64,000 nt of DNA from Candidatus Limiplasma pullicola (GTDB taxonomy: Bacteria; Bacillota; Clostridia; Christensenellales; Aristaeellaceae). The DNA lies in contig DVIV01000009.1 in NCBI GenBank assembly GCA_018710985.1, forward strand, positions 47,846 through 111,845, given 5' to 3'. The notes under the pieces are model-generated. The model had not been told where the DNA came from, made no database searches, and worked only from the letters and a program-made list of their open reading frames with translations. Every line of letters starts with the position of its first letter. Positions within the stretch are counted from its first letter, which is position 1. Positions 19,317 to 29,220 of this stretch are shown piece by piece. Position numbers and translations under genes: made by a program.

Positions 19317-21209
19317 TTAGAAATCCAGCCACATGCCGGCTTGCATATCGCTGGGCATGCGCCAGTCGCCGCGCGGGCTGAGGCTGACCGATCCCACCTT
19401 GGGGCCGTCGGGCACGCAGTTGCGCTTGAACTGCTGGGCGAAGAAGCGCTTGAGGAAGGTCTTGAGCTGGGCATCCACGCGCGCCTCGCCGTATACGCCG
19501 CCAAAGGCCTGCATGGCCAGCATTTTCAGCTTCCCGGCCGACGCGCCGCTGTCCATCAGGTGGTAGAGGAAAAAGTCGTGCAGGGCGTAGTCGCCCAGAA
19601 TATCCTCGGTGCGCTGCTCAAGCTCTCCCTGGGAGGCCGGCAACAGCTCCGGGCTGATGGGTGTGTCGATCACGTCCTGGCAGATGGCGGCCACCGCCTG
19701 GTCAAAGCAGGCGCCCAGATAGCCCACCAGGCTTTTGACCAGCGTTTTGGGCACCGAGCAGTTGACGTTGTACATGCTCATGTGATCGCCGTTGTAGGTG
19801 CAAAAGCCGAGCGCCGCCTCGCTCAGATCGCCGGTGCCCAGCACAATGCCGCCCACCCTGTTGGCATAGTCCATCAGGATCTGCGTGCGTTCGCGCGCCT
19901 GGCTGTTTTCATAGGTCACGTCATGCACGCTCTCGTCCTGCCCGATGTCGCGGAAATGCTGCCGCACCGCGTCTCCGATGGGGATTTCCAGCGCCGTCAC
20001 CCCCAGCGCTTCCATGAGCCTTTGCGCGTTGGAGTGGGTGCGCCCGCCGGTGCCCATGCCCGGCATGGTGATGGCGTGAATGCCGCTGCGGTCCAGGCCC
20101 AGCGCGTCGAACGCGCGCACGGCCACCAGCAGCGCCAGGGTGGAATCAAGCCCGCCGGACACGCCGACTACCGCCGTGCGGCCATGGACGGCATGCAGCC
20201 GCGTCTCAAGGCCCATGCACTGAATTGCGGCGATCTCCTCCAGCCGCTCCTCTGCCTCTGCGCCAAAGGGCACAAAGGGCAGGGGTTCCAGCGGCCGCAT
20301 CAGCGGCAGGGGCGCGTCATGCGCCTGCCCAAGGCACACGCGCTGAATGCTGCGCGCAGGGCGCGGCATCTGATGAAAGCTGCCGTTGCGCTGGCGCTGA
20401 TAGCGCAGCCGCCCAATGTCCACATCCGCGACGGCCAGGCTTCCCGCCATGGAGAAGCGCTCGCCCTCGCTCAGCGCGCGCCCGTTTTCAAAGATGCCGG
20501 TATAGCCGTCAAACACCATGTCGCTGGTGCTTTCGCCAAAGCCTGCGCCCGCATAGGCATAGCCCGCGTAGAGGCGGCCGCTCTGCTGGGAGAGCAGCCC
20601 GCGGCGATAGGCGTGCTTGGCCGCCAGCGCGTTGGAGGCGCTGGGGTTGAGAATCAGGTCCGCGCCCTCCACCGCCAGGTGGGAACTGGGCGGCAGGGGC
20701 ACCCACAGGTCCTCGCACAGCTCCACCCCAAAGACGAAGCCGTCCGTCTCAAACAGAATGTCCGCGCCCAGCGGGAAAGTCAGGCCGTCGCGCGCCACGG
20801 TTTCCCGCACGCCCGCGCCGCTGACGAACCAGCGGGTTTCATAGAATTCGTTGCCGTTGGGCAGGTAGGTTTTGGGCACGAGCGCACGGATGGCGCCATT
20901 CCCAAGCACCGCGGCGCAGTTGTACAGACGGCTCTGGTGGCAGAAGGGCAGACCCACCACAGCCACGAGCCCGTCCGTATGGCACTGGAGCCGCCTGAGC
21001 GCCGCCCAGGCACGATCCTGAACCAGATCATGCACAAGCAGGTCGCCCAGTGTATAGCCGGTCAGGCACAATTCCGGGAATACTACCGCCTGTACCCCCT
21101 GAGCCCGGAGGCGTTCCAGCGCGAGCGCGATTTCCCGTTCGTTGGCCTCCACGTCGCCCAGCTGAACGGGCAGGCTGACGGCGGCAATGCGCGCGAATCC
21201 TTCAGGCAT
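19317..21209 (-). CDS. nadE: glutamine-hydrolysing NAD+ synthase
   Basis: A 630-residue two-domain enzyme for the last step of NAD synthesis: deamido-NAD + ATP + glutamine gives NAD. The N-terminal nitrilase-like glutaminase (about 1-290) shows the catalytic Glu in VVFPELCLTGY, a Lys region VPKTYLPNGNEFYE and the nucleophilic Cys in GVELCEDLWVP. The C-terminal synthetase has the PP-loop GVSGGLDSTLAL, GTGDLSEAALGFCTY and the C-terminal KRNCVPDGPKVGSVSLSPRGDWRMPSD segment. Ammonia passes between sites through a tunnel. AGGGAGGG precedes ATG 21209, 17 bases after the NYN gene stop. Confidence 0.95.
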   Translation of the reverse strand: MPEGFARIAAVSLPVQLGDVEANEREIALALERLRAQGVQAVVFPELCLTGYTLGDLLVHDLVQDRAWAALRRLQCHTDGLVAVVGLPFCHQSRLYNCAAVLGNGAIRALVPKTYLPNGNEFYETRWFVSGAGVRETVARDGLTFPLGADILFETDGFVFGVELCEDLWVPLPPSSHLAVEGADLILNPSASNALAAKHAYRRGLLSQQSGRLYAGYAYAGAGFGESTSDMVFDGYTGIFENGRALSEGERFSMAGSLAVADVDIGRLRYQRQRNGSFHQMPRPARSIQRVCLGQAHDAPLPLMRPLEPLPFVPFGAEAEERLEEIAAIQCMGLETRLHAVHGRTAVVGVSGGLDSTLALLVAVRAFDALGLDRSGIHAITMPGMGTGGRTHSNAQRLMEALGVTALEIPIGDAVRQHFRDIGQDESVHDVTYENSQARERTQILMDYANRVGGIVLGTGDLSEAALGFCTYNGDHMSMYNVNCSVPKTLVKSLVGYLGACFDQAVAAICQDVIDTPISPELLPASQGELEQRTEDILGDYALHDFFLYHLMDSGASAGKLKMLAMQAFGGVYGEARVDAQLKTFLKRFFAQQFKRNCVPDGPKVGSVSLSPRGDWRMPSDMQAGMWLDF

Positions 21210-21225
21210 AACGGCTCCCTCCCTG

Positions 21226-22215
21226 TCAGCTCACCTTGATGAGCATGTTCTTCTGATCATCCAGCTCCACGGTGATCAGGCCTTCCTTTTCCATGGCCTT
21301 GAGCATGTCGCTGAAGCGCTTGAAGCCCAGCGCCTTTTCGGAAAAGCCGGGGAAGCTGGCCTGAATATCGGCCTTGAGGATGCTGGGGTTGATGCGCTCA
21401 AAGCCGTCCTCCTTGTAGCGGGCCAGCTGCTCGCGGATGAGGGCGCGCCAGTTTTCCTTGTTCATCTCCTGGGTGCTTTCCTTGCTGCTCTGCGCAAGGG
21501 AAACCATGACGTTGAAGTTGTCGCTTCGGATATGCAGGCCGCCAAACTGCTTGCTCAGCTTATCCAGGAGCTTGAGAAACGTGGTGCAGCCGTAGGACTT
21601 TTCGTTGAAATCAGGCCGCAGGCGCAAAAGGATGCCCTTGAGCTCGCTGGCATAGAGCTCGTCCTTGTCGGTCTGCTCCTCCAGGATGCTGCAGAGGGCC
21701 TTGTTGAGCTCCTGCTCGTCCAGGGGCTCCTTGTCGGCCGAGGCCTTTTTCTTGCCCGTGGGCTTGCGGGTACGCCCGCCCACGTTTTCCAGAAACTGAA
21801 ATTCGTTGCAGGCGTTGATGAAAATAGTGCTGGCGGCCGCCGAACGGCTGATGCCCAGCACGAACTTGCCCATGCTCTTGAGCCGGCCCACCAGCGGCGT
21901 ATAGTCGCTGTCGCCGGATACGATGCAGAAGCTGTCGATCAGCGGATTGGTGAAAGCCACCTCCAGCGCGTCAATGACCAGCAGGATATCGGCGTTGTTT
22001 TTCTGGCTGATGCCATAGCGCAGGCTGGGCACCACGGTGAAGGTGTTGGACAGCAGGACCTCCTTGAGATCGCTGTACTGGTCGGTATAGCCGTAGACCT
22101 TGCCCAGCAGAATGTCCCCGCGGATCTTGACCTTTTCCAGCACGGAAAGCAGCGTATCCACCTTGGCGCCGCAGTTTTCCAGGTCCACGAAGAGGGCGAA
22201 TTTGGAGCTGCTCAT
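21226..22215 (-). CDS. NYN-domain ribonuclease-like protein with two OST-HTH/LOTUS domains
   Basis: 329 residues. The N-terminal NYN (PIN-like) domain begins FALFVDLENCGAK (Asp11) and continues with NADILLVIDALEVAF (Asp76, Asp82) and IVSGDSDYTPLVGRL (Asp102, Asp104), so the metal-binding acids of active NYN nucleases are all present. Two OST-HTH/LOTUS-type modules follow: about 185-240 (LYASELKGILLRLRPDF) and 255-329 (INPSILKADIQASFPGFSEKALG). Together these suggest an RNA-targeting nuclease. ATG 22215 has AAAGGGGAAA upstream. Compactly placed after the GntR regulator (17 bases) and before nadE. Confidence 0.85.
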   Translation of the reverse strand: MSSSKFALFVDLENCGAKVDTLLSVLEKVKIRGDILLGKVYGYTDQYSDLKEVLLSNTFTVVPSLRYGISQKNNADILLVIDALEVAFTNPLIDSFCIVSGDSDYTPLVGRLKSMGKFVLGISRSAAASTIFINACNEFQFLENVGGRTRKPTGKKKASADKEPLDEQELNKALCSILEEQTDKDELYASELKGILLRLRPDFNEKSYGCTTFLKLLDKLSKQFGGLHIRSDNFNVMVSLAQSSKESTQEMNKENWRALIREQLARYKEDGFERINPSILKADIQASFPGFSEKALGFKRFSDMLKAMEKEGLITVELDDQKNMLIKVS

Positions 22216-22232
22216 CGAAATCGTTTCCCCTT

Positions 22233-22967
22233 TCAGATGCGGAAGGTGTACTTGTCGCCGCGAATCCACTGCCGGCTGGAATGCAGGGGCTGGCCATGCT
22301 GATCCATGACCAGCTCATTGAGCAGCAGCAGCGCGTCGCCCTGCGCGGTGCCCAGATGACGGCCGACCATGGGCGTCGCATGGCCCAGGGAAATATCATG
22401 CACCGCGGAGGTGGGCACAATGCCGCGGCTCCGCAGCAGGTCGTAGAGCGAGCCGTCCAGCGCCTCATCGAGCAGAAAGACATACCGGTCCGGGAAGCGG
22501 TTGATCTCCAGCATCACGGGCTCCCCATCGCACAGGCGCAAGCGGCAGATTTCGACCACCTGTCCGCCGGGCGCCGCACCCAGATGGTCGATGTCCTCCT
22601 GAGCGGCCTCCTCCATGGCGGCACTGATGACCTTCGTGCCGGCGCAGTGCCCCTTCTGGCGGCAGGCCGCCGAAAAGCTGGTGATCTGCAAAAGGTCGCG
22701 CTGGATGCGTTCGTCCGCCACAAAGGTGCCCTTGCCCTGACGGCGCACCAGCAACCCCTCCTGCACCAGGTCCAGCATGGCCTTGCGCACGGTCACGCGG
22801 CTTACGCCGTAGGTTTCGCACAGCAGCTGCTCGCTGGGAATGCGCGCCCCGGAGGGATAGACCCCGGCCAGAATGTCGTTTTTCAGACGGGTCATCAGCT
22901 GCTGGTAGAGCGGGCTCTGGCTCTTTTTTTCCAATGGTTTGTCTTGCACGTGCATCTCCTCCGTCAT
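22233..22967 (-). CDS. GntR/HutC-family regulator with UTRA domain
   Basis: 244 residues. The N-terminal winged helix (about 18-85) shows SPLYQQLMTRLKNDI, RIPSEQLLCETYGVSRVTVRKAMLDL and RRQGKGTFV; the C-terminal UTRA ligand-binding domain runs from about 100. UTRA regulators respond to sugars, sugar phosphates or amines and bind operators near their own operon. ATG 22967 overlaps the upstream stop as ATGA; GTG at 22949 has a better-spaced GGAGG and is an alternative. It is translationally coupled to the secreted protein, not to a sugar operon, which makes the inducer unclear. Confidence 0.9.
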   Translation of the reverse strand: MTEEMHVQDKPLEKKSQSPLYQQLMTRLKNDILAGVYPSGARIPSEQLLCETYGVSRVTVRKAMLDLVQEGLLVRRQGKGTFVADERIQRDLLQITSFSAACRQKGHCAGTKVISAAMEEAAQEDIDHLGAAPGGQVVEICRLRLCDGEPVMLEINRFPDRYVFLLDEALDGSLYDLLRSRGIVPTSAVHDISLGHATPMVGRHLGTAQGDALLLLNELVMDQHGQPLHSSRQWIRGDKYTFRI

Positions 22968-24352
22968 TCGATGCCCAGGAAAGCCAGGAAGCCGGTTTCG
23001 TACAGGAAGCCCATGATATCGCTGATCACGCCCGCGGGCATTTCCACCAGGACGGGAACGGTCGACAGGGCCAGCGTGGGCAGATAGAGCTGCTTGTATT
23101 CCTCCATAAAGCTCTCGTTGAGGTGGAAGAAATCGTTCTGGTTGTCGTAGGTGCGCTCCACCATGGTGCTGGCGGGCAGCAGCTCCATATCCGCCTGATA
23201 GGCGAGCGTGAGGGCGGGCTTCTGCGTCTGGGGATGCAGCCAGTCCACCTCCAGCGTCATGGCGTAGGGCAGCTCGGCGGCATCGCGGCTGTAGCGATAG
23301 GCGAAAGCAACCGGCGTCGGCGGCTCGCTGAAGCATTCCCCGCCAAGGGCGATGGTGGCGGTGCCCTGCGCGGCAAGCGCGCCATCCACGGGCAGGCCGT
23401 CCACATCCACGTTCAGCGTCAGGCGCTCGGCACCCTCCAAAGTGATCGCGAGGCTTCCGTGAATCTCGGCGCCGGTGTTTTCATAGGAGACGGTCAGCTC
23501 ATAGCCGTCGGGGTCGGGCAGGCAAAGGGAAAAGCGCTCGCCGGAGGCATCCCTGGTGTGGGTAAACACCTGCGTGCCGCCCAGCGTGTAGGTCTGGGAA
23601 GTGCCGTCGTCGGTGATGAACAGGCCCATCTCCTCCGGGTCCATGAACGCGAGCCAGTCCTCCAGGTAGCCCAGCTTTTGCAGCGCCATGTCCGACGCGC
23701 CCAGGTCGATGAGCATGGAGGTGAAATAGAAGTAGGCGCGCTCATAGTCCCAGTCGTCGTTGACGATCAGGTCAAGGGTTTCGCACAGCTCGTAGAGGTC
23801 GGCGTAACTCACGGTGCGGTCCCCCTCGCCCGCCACCGCATCGGCAATGGGCTGATAATAGCTGGTGCCGATGTAGTAGCTGGCTTCGGGATAGAGCGGC
23901 AGCGCGATCAGCTGCGTGGGCAGGCCCATGAAATAATACCCCTTGAGCATGAACTCAAAGAAGTTGTGCATCTGAAAGTGGATGCTGTCGCCGCGCAGCG
24001 CGTCGGCGCGCACGTAGCGATAGCTGTGGTAGCCGTCATAGACGAAGGGCAGGACGTTTTCGCCGTTGACGCACAGGCCGCCGTCAAAATACACACGGCT
24101 GACGTTGGTCAGGAAGCGCTGCACGTCAATGACGCCCTCCAGGCTCAGCTTGGAGAGGAAGGCCTCCCAATCGGCATAATGCGCCGCGCCGTCATTGGGA
24201 AAGCCATCCGCATGCGCCAGCAGGGAAAGCGTAAAGTCGGACCGGGTCACCTCGTCGCCGCCGGCGGTTTCCTCGGCCAGCGCCGGCGAAAACACGGCCG
24301 CGAGCAGGCACAGGGACAGAACGATGGCGGACAGCCGTTTCAAAGCACTCAT
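22964..24352 (-). CDS. secreted protein of unknown function
   Basis: 462 residues, not assigned to a family. A clear signal peptide (MSALKRLSAIVLSLCLLAAVFSPALAEE) precedes a mainly polar domain rich in Tyr and acidic residues (GYHSYRYVRADAL, YYFMGLPTQLIALPLYPEASYY), then a beta-rich C-terminal half (about 250-420). The last 60 residues contain a hydrophobic, possibly amphipathic stretch (LPTLALSTVPVLVEMPAGVISDIMGF). No lipobox, membrane anchor or sorting signal is obvious. ATG 24352 has AAGGAGG 9 bases upstream. Stop and GntR start overlap (ATGA), so this gene and the regulator form one unit; it may be an envelope protein under that regulator's control. Confidence 0.8.
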   Translation of the reverse strand: MSALKRLSAIVLSLCLLAAVFSPALAEETAGGDEVTRSDFTLSLLAHADGFPNDGAAHYADWEAFLSKLSLEGVIDVQRFLTNVSRVYFDGGLCVNGENVLPFVYDGYHSYRYVRADALRGDSIHFQMHNFFEFMLKGYYFMGLPTQLIALPLYPEASYYIGTSYYQPIADAVAGEGDRTVSYADLYELCETLDLIVNDDWDYERAYFYFTSMLIDLGASDMALQKLGYLEDWLAFMDPEEMGLFITDDGTSQTYTLGGTQVFTHTRDASGERFSLCLPDPDGYELTVSYENTGAEIHGSLAITLEGAERLTLNVDVDGLPVDGALAAQGTATIALGGECFSEPPTPVAFAYRYSRDAAELPYAMTLEVDWLHPQTQKPALTLAYQADMELLPASTMVERTYDNQNDFFHLNESFMEEYKQLYLPTLALSTVPVLVEMPAGVISDIMGFLYETGFLAFLGIE

Positions 24353-24401
24353 ACGTATACAACCTCCTTCTTTGAGGCCTGCGCCAGGGGCGCGGGAAGC
24401 G

Positions 24402-26225
<1,824 letters not shown>

Positions 26226-26328
26226 AGAAAAGCCTCTTTCCTTTGTTGCTGGATAAAGTCGGGGCGCCTTCGGGTGCGGTCAGGCGGCCGCAGGAGGCAC
26301 CCCCGCCAGCGGGGAAACCAGGTAAAGA

Positions 26329-27945
26329 TCATGCATATACGCTGCGCACGGCCGTTTCGGCCAGCTCCAATCCTTCGTTGTTTTCCATCGCCAGGCGGAT
26401 GGACCAGTCGTTTTCAAAGAGCAGCACCTCGCGCTCCTCGGAATCGAAGGCGCGGCCGCTGGTGGAGGTCAGCTTGAGCTTGTCCACGGGCACGGGGGAC
26501 TGGGTCACCCAGCGCACGTAGCGGAAGGGCAGGCGGTCCATGAGCATGGTCACGCCGTACTCGGTCTTGAGGCGGTGCTCCAGCACCTCGAACTGCAAAA
26601 CGCCGACCACGCCCACCAGGAAGTCCTCCCGGCCCGTCTCGGTGCGGCGGAAGGTCTGGATGGCGCCCTCCTCGGCCAGCTGAAGGATGCCCTTCAAAAA
26701 CTGCTTGCGCTTCATGCTGTCCTCCGGGCGCACGCGGGCGAAGTGCTCGGGCGCGAACACCGGGATGGAGGAAAAATGCAGCTTGGGGCCGGCGGAGAGC
26801 GCGTCGCCCAGGTGGAAAAAGCCGGGGTCAAACAGGCCGATGATGTCGCCCGCGTAGGCGTTTTCGACGGCCTCGCGCTCGTCGGCCATGAACTGCTGGG
26901 GCTGCTTGAGCTGGATGAGCTTGTCCGTGCCGGAGTGATAGACCGTCATGCCCTTTTGGAACTCGCCGCTGACCACACGCACAAAGGCGAGACGGTCGCG
27001 GTGGGCGGGGTTCATGTTGGCCTGAATCTTGAAGATGAAGCCGGAGAAGTACGGCTCGGTGGGCGAAATCTCGCCGATGTCGGCCGTGCGGGACAGGGGC
27101 GGCGGCGTGATGGACAAGAACGCCTCCAGAAACGGCTCCACGCCGAAGTTGGTGACCGCCGAGCCGAAGAACAGCGGCGTCAGCCGGCCCTCCAGCACGG
27201 CCTGCTTGTCAAAGGGATCGCCCGCTACGTCCAGCAGCTCGATTTCCTCGTGCAGGCGGTCGAGATAATGGCGGGCCAGCGCGGCCTCAGCCTCCGGGCC
27301 GTCCAGCTTCACGGACCGCTGCTCGGCCATGCTCATGCCGTGATTGCCGCCGGAATAGAGCAGCACGTTCCCGCTCTCGCGCTGGTACACACCCTGAAAG
27401 TCGCCGTCCACGCCGATGGGCCAGTTCATCGGGCAGGAGCGGATGCCCAGCACCTGCTCCAGCTCCTCCATGAGCGCAAAGGGGTCCTTGCTGGCGCGGT
27501 CCATCTTGTTGACAAAGGTGAAGATGGGGATGTTGCGCAGTCGACAGACCTTGAAGAGCTTGATGGTCTGCTCCTCCACGCCCTTGGCCGCGTCGATGAG
27601 CATGACCGCCGCGTCCGCCGCCACCAGCACGCGGTAGGTGTCCTCGCTGAAGTCCTGGTGGCCGGGGGTGTCCAGAATGTTGATGCGATAGCCGTCGTAT
27701 TCAAACTGCATGGCGCTGGAGGTCACGCTGATGCCGCGCTGTTTTTCAATCTCCATCCAGTCGCTGGTGGCGTGGCGCTCGGCCTTGCGGGCCTTGACGC
27801 TGCCGGCCTGACGGATGGCGCCGCCATAGAGCAGCAGCTTTTCGGTCAAAGTGGTCTTGCCTGCGTCCGGGTGGCTGATGATGGCGAACGTGCGCCGCTT
27901 GTGAATCTGTTCCAGCGCCTCCGCGCTCAGGGTGGCTTCGCTCAT
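26329..27945 (-). CDS. prfC: peptide chain release factor 3
   Basis: A 538-residue GTPase that removes RF1/RF2 from the ribosome after termination. G1 is SHPDAGKTTLTEKLLLYG, the switch I region ARKAERHATSDWMEIEKQRGISV is RF3-specific, G3 DTPGHQDFSEDTYR, G4 NKMDR. Domain II/III follow with the LPFRYVRWV end. ATG 27945 (MSEATLSAEALEQIHKRRT) is chosen; the longer reading adds MYYCWEERILTR, which overlaps the promoter-operator region. Transcribed from a near-consensus promoter overlapped by a palindrome. Confidence 0.95.
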   Translation of the reverse strand: MSEATLSAEALEQIHKRRTFAIISHPDAGKTTLTEKLLLYGGAIRQAGSVKARKAERHATSDWMEIEKQRGISVTSSAMQFEYDGYRINILDTPGHQDFSEDTYRVLVAADAAVMLIDAAKGVEEQTIKLFKVCRLRNIPIFTFVNKMDRASKDPFALMEELEQVLGIRSCPMNWPIGVDGDFQGVYQRESGNVLLYSGGNHGMSMAEQRSVKLDGPEAEAALARHYLDRLHEEIELLDVAGDPFDKQAVLEGRLTPLFFGSAVTNFGVEPFLEAFLSITPPPLSRTADIGEISPTEPYFSGFIFKIQANMNPAHRDRLAFVRVVSGEFQKGMTVYHSGTDKLIQLKQPQQFMADEREAVENAYAGDIIGLFDPGFFHLGDALSAGPKLHFSSIPVFAPEHFARVRPEDSMKRKQFLKGILQLAEEGAIQTFRRTETGREDFLVGVVGVLQFEVLEHRLKTEYGVTMLMDRLPFRYVRWVTQSPVPVDKLKLTSTSGRAFDSEEREVLLFENDWSIRLAMENNEGLELAETAVRSVYA

Positions 27946-27980
27946 GCGGGTCAAAATCCTCTCTTCCCAGCAATAATACA

Positions 27981-28003
27981 TAGTACAACATCCTATTGTA
28001 CTA
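27981..28003. promoter_or_regulatory. palindromic operator-like site at the prfC promoter
   Basis: TAGTACAA (27981-27988), a 7-base gap, TTGTACTA (27996-28003): a perfect 8-bp inverted repeat that covers the -10 and probable start point of prfC transcription. Confidence 0.55.
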
Positions 28004-28024
28004 TGGATGCAAAAGCGCTGTCAA
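27995..28024 (-). promoter_or_regulatory. promoter of prfC
   Basis: On the minus strand TTGACA (28024-28019), 18-base spacer, TACAAT (28000-27995). The start codon at 27945 lies about 50 bases downstream. Confidence 0.8.
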
Positions 28025-28085
28025 GAGGCGGAGAACGCGGGCTTTGGCTTTCGGGACAAGATAAGTTGTCTTATCAGGCAAAAGA

Positions 28086-28122
28086 AAAACCCGCCAGGCG
28101 CACTTGGCGCAAAGCGGGTTTT
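28086..28122 (-). terminator. terminator of the nucleoside-importer permease operon
   Basis: AAAACCCGC (28086-28094) and GCGGGTTTT (28114-28122) form the stem, with GGCGC/GCGCC inside; on the minus strand it ends in TTTTTCTTTTG. It lies 18 bases after the second permease stop. Confidence 0.88.
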
Positions 28123-28140
28123 GCGGAAGGCGGAGCCGCG

Positions 28141-29220
28141 TTACCGGCTGCCCTTGTCGTAGGGGATGCCCTCGGCCTTGGGCGCGCGGCTGCTCTTGGA
28201 GGTAAAGGCCAGCACGATCAAGGTGATGAGGTAGGGAAGCAGACGGTAGAAGTTGGTATTGATGCCCAGATCCTTGAGGAAATAGATCTGCTCGCCCGCG
28301 CCATTGAGCACGTAGAGGCTGCCGTAGCTGGCGGCGATGCACTTGAACAGGCCGAAGAGAAGCGCCGCGCCCGCCACGCTCAGAGGCTTCCAGTTGCCGA
28401 AGATCATGACCGCCAGGGCCAGGAAGCCGAAGCCCGCCACGTCGCCGTTGGAGGTGCAGTTGGTGGTGGTCAGCGCGTACACAAAGCCGCCCATGCCCGC
28501 CAGCGCGCCGGAGATGGTCACGCCCGCGTAGCGCATCTTGAATACGTTGATACCCAGGCTGTCGGCGGCCTGCGGGTTTTCGCCGCAGGAGCGCAGCCTG
28601 AGGCCGAAGCGCGTGCAGTAGAGGATCACGGACATGATGATGAACACCAGAATGCACACATACGTGGCCAGATAGACCTTGTTGACGAAGGTGTCAAAGA
28701 GGAAGCCGACCTCGTCCGTGCGGCCGTAGCCGAACATGCTCTTTTTGAGCATGAACCAGCTGGCGCTGTCGCCGGTGGCCATTTGCAGGGTGTTCTGGTT
28801 GGCGATCAGGCGGATGAGGAACAGCACCAGCGCGGGGGCCAGGAGGTTGAGGGCCGTGCCGCCCACGGTCTGGTCCGCGCGCAGGTTGATGGCCGCAAAG
28901 GCCAGCAGCAGCGAAAAGATCGCGCCCAGCAGCGCAGATACCGCCATGGTCAGCAGCATGAAGCCCTGCAGGCCTACCCAGTTGTCCGCGGCCTTTACCG
29001 CGTCAAACCAGCCCCATTGCTGCACCAGCCTGACAAAGAGCACGCCGATGAACGCGCCGAAGATCATGATGCCCTCCAGCGCCAGGTTGATCACGCCGCT
29101 GCGCTCGGCATAAACGCCGGCCAGAGCCACGATCATCAGGGGAACGGCATAGATCAGCGTCTGACGGATCAGAAATACCATGCTGCCGGAGGTGAGGTTT
29201 TCAAACAGGGTTTCCATCAT
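28141..29220 (-). CDS. BMP-type nucleoside/simple-sugar ABC transporter permease (NupQ/YufQ-like)
   Basis: 359 residues with about nine membrane spans and the BPD_transp_2 pattern: ERSGVINLALEGIMIFGAF, LRADQTVGGTALNLLAPAL, FGLRLRSCGENPQAADSLGI and GALAGMGGFVYAL. This is the smaller of the paired permeases of BMP-family importers; characterised relatives carry guanosine and other nucleosides. It starts with ATG 29220 overlapping the other permease's stop (ATGA). Last gene of the unit, before a strong terminator. Confidence 0.92.
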   Translation of the reverse strand: MMETLFENLTSGSMVFLIRQTLIYAVPLMIVALAGVYAERSGVINLALEGIMIFGAFIGVLFVRLVQQWGWFDAVKAADNWVGLQGFMLLTMAVSALLGAIFSLLLAFAAINLRADQTVGGTALNLLAPALVLFLIRLIANQNTLQMATGDSASWFMLKKSMFGYGRTDEVGFLFDTFVNKVYLATYVCILVFIIMSVILYCTRFGLRLRSCGENPQAADSLGINVFKMRYAGVTISGALAGMGGFVYALTTTNCTSNGDVAGFGFLALAVMIFGNWKPLSVAGAALLFGLFKCIAASYGSLYVLNGAGEQIYFLKDLGINTNFYRLLPYLITLIVLAFTSKSSRAPKAEGIPYDKGSR

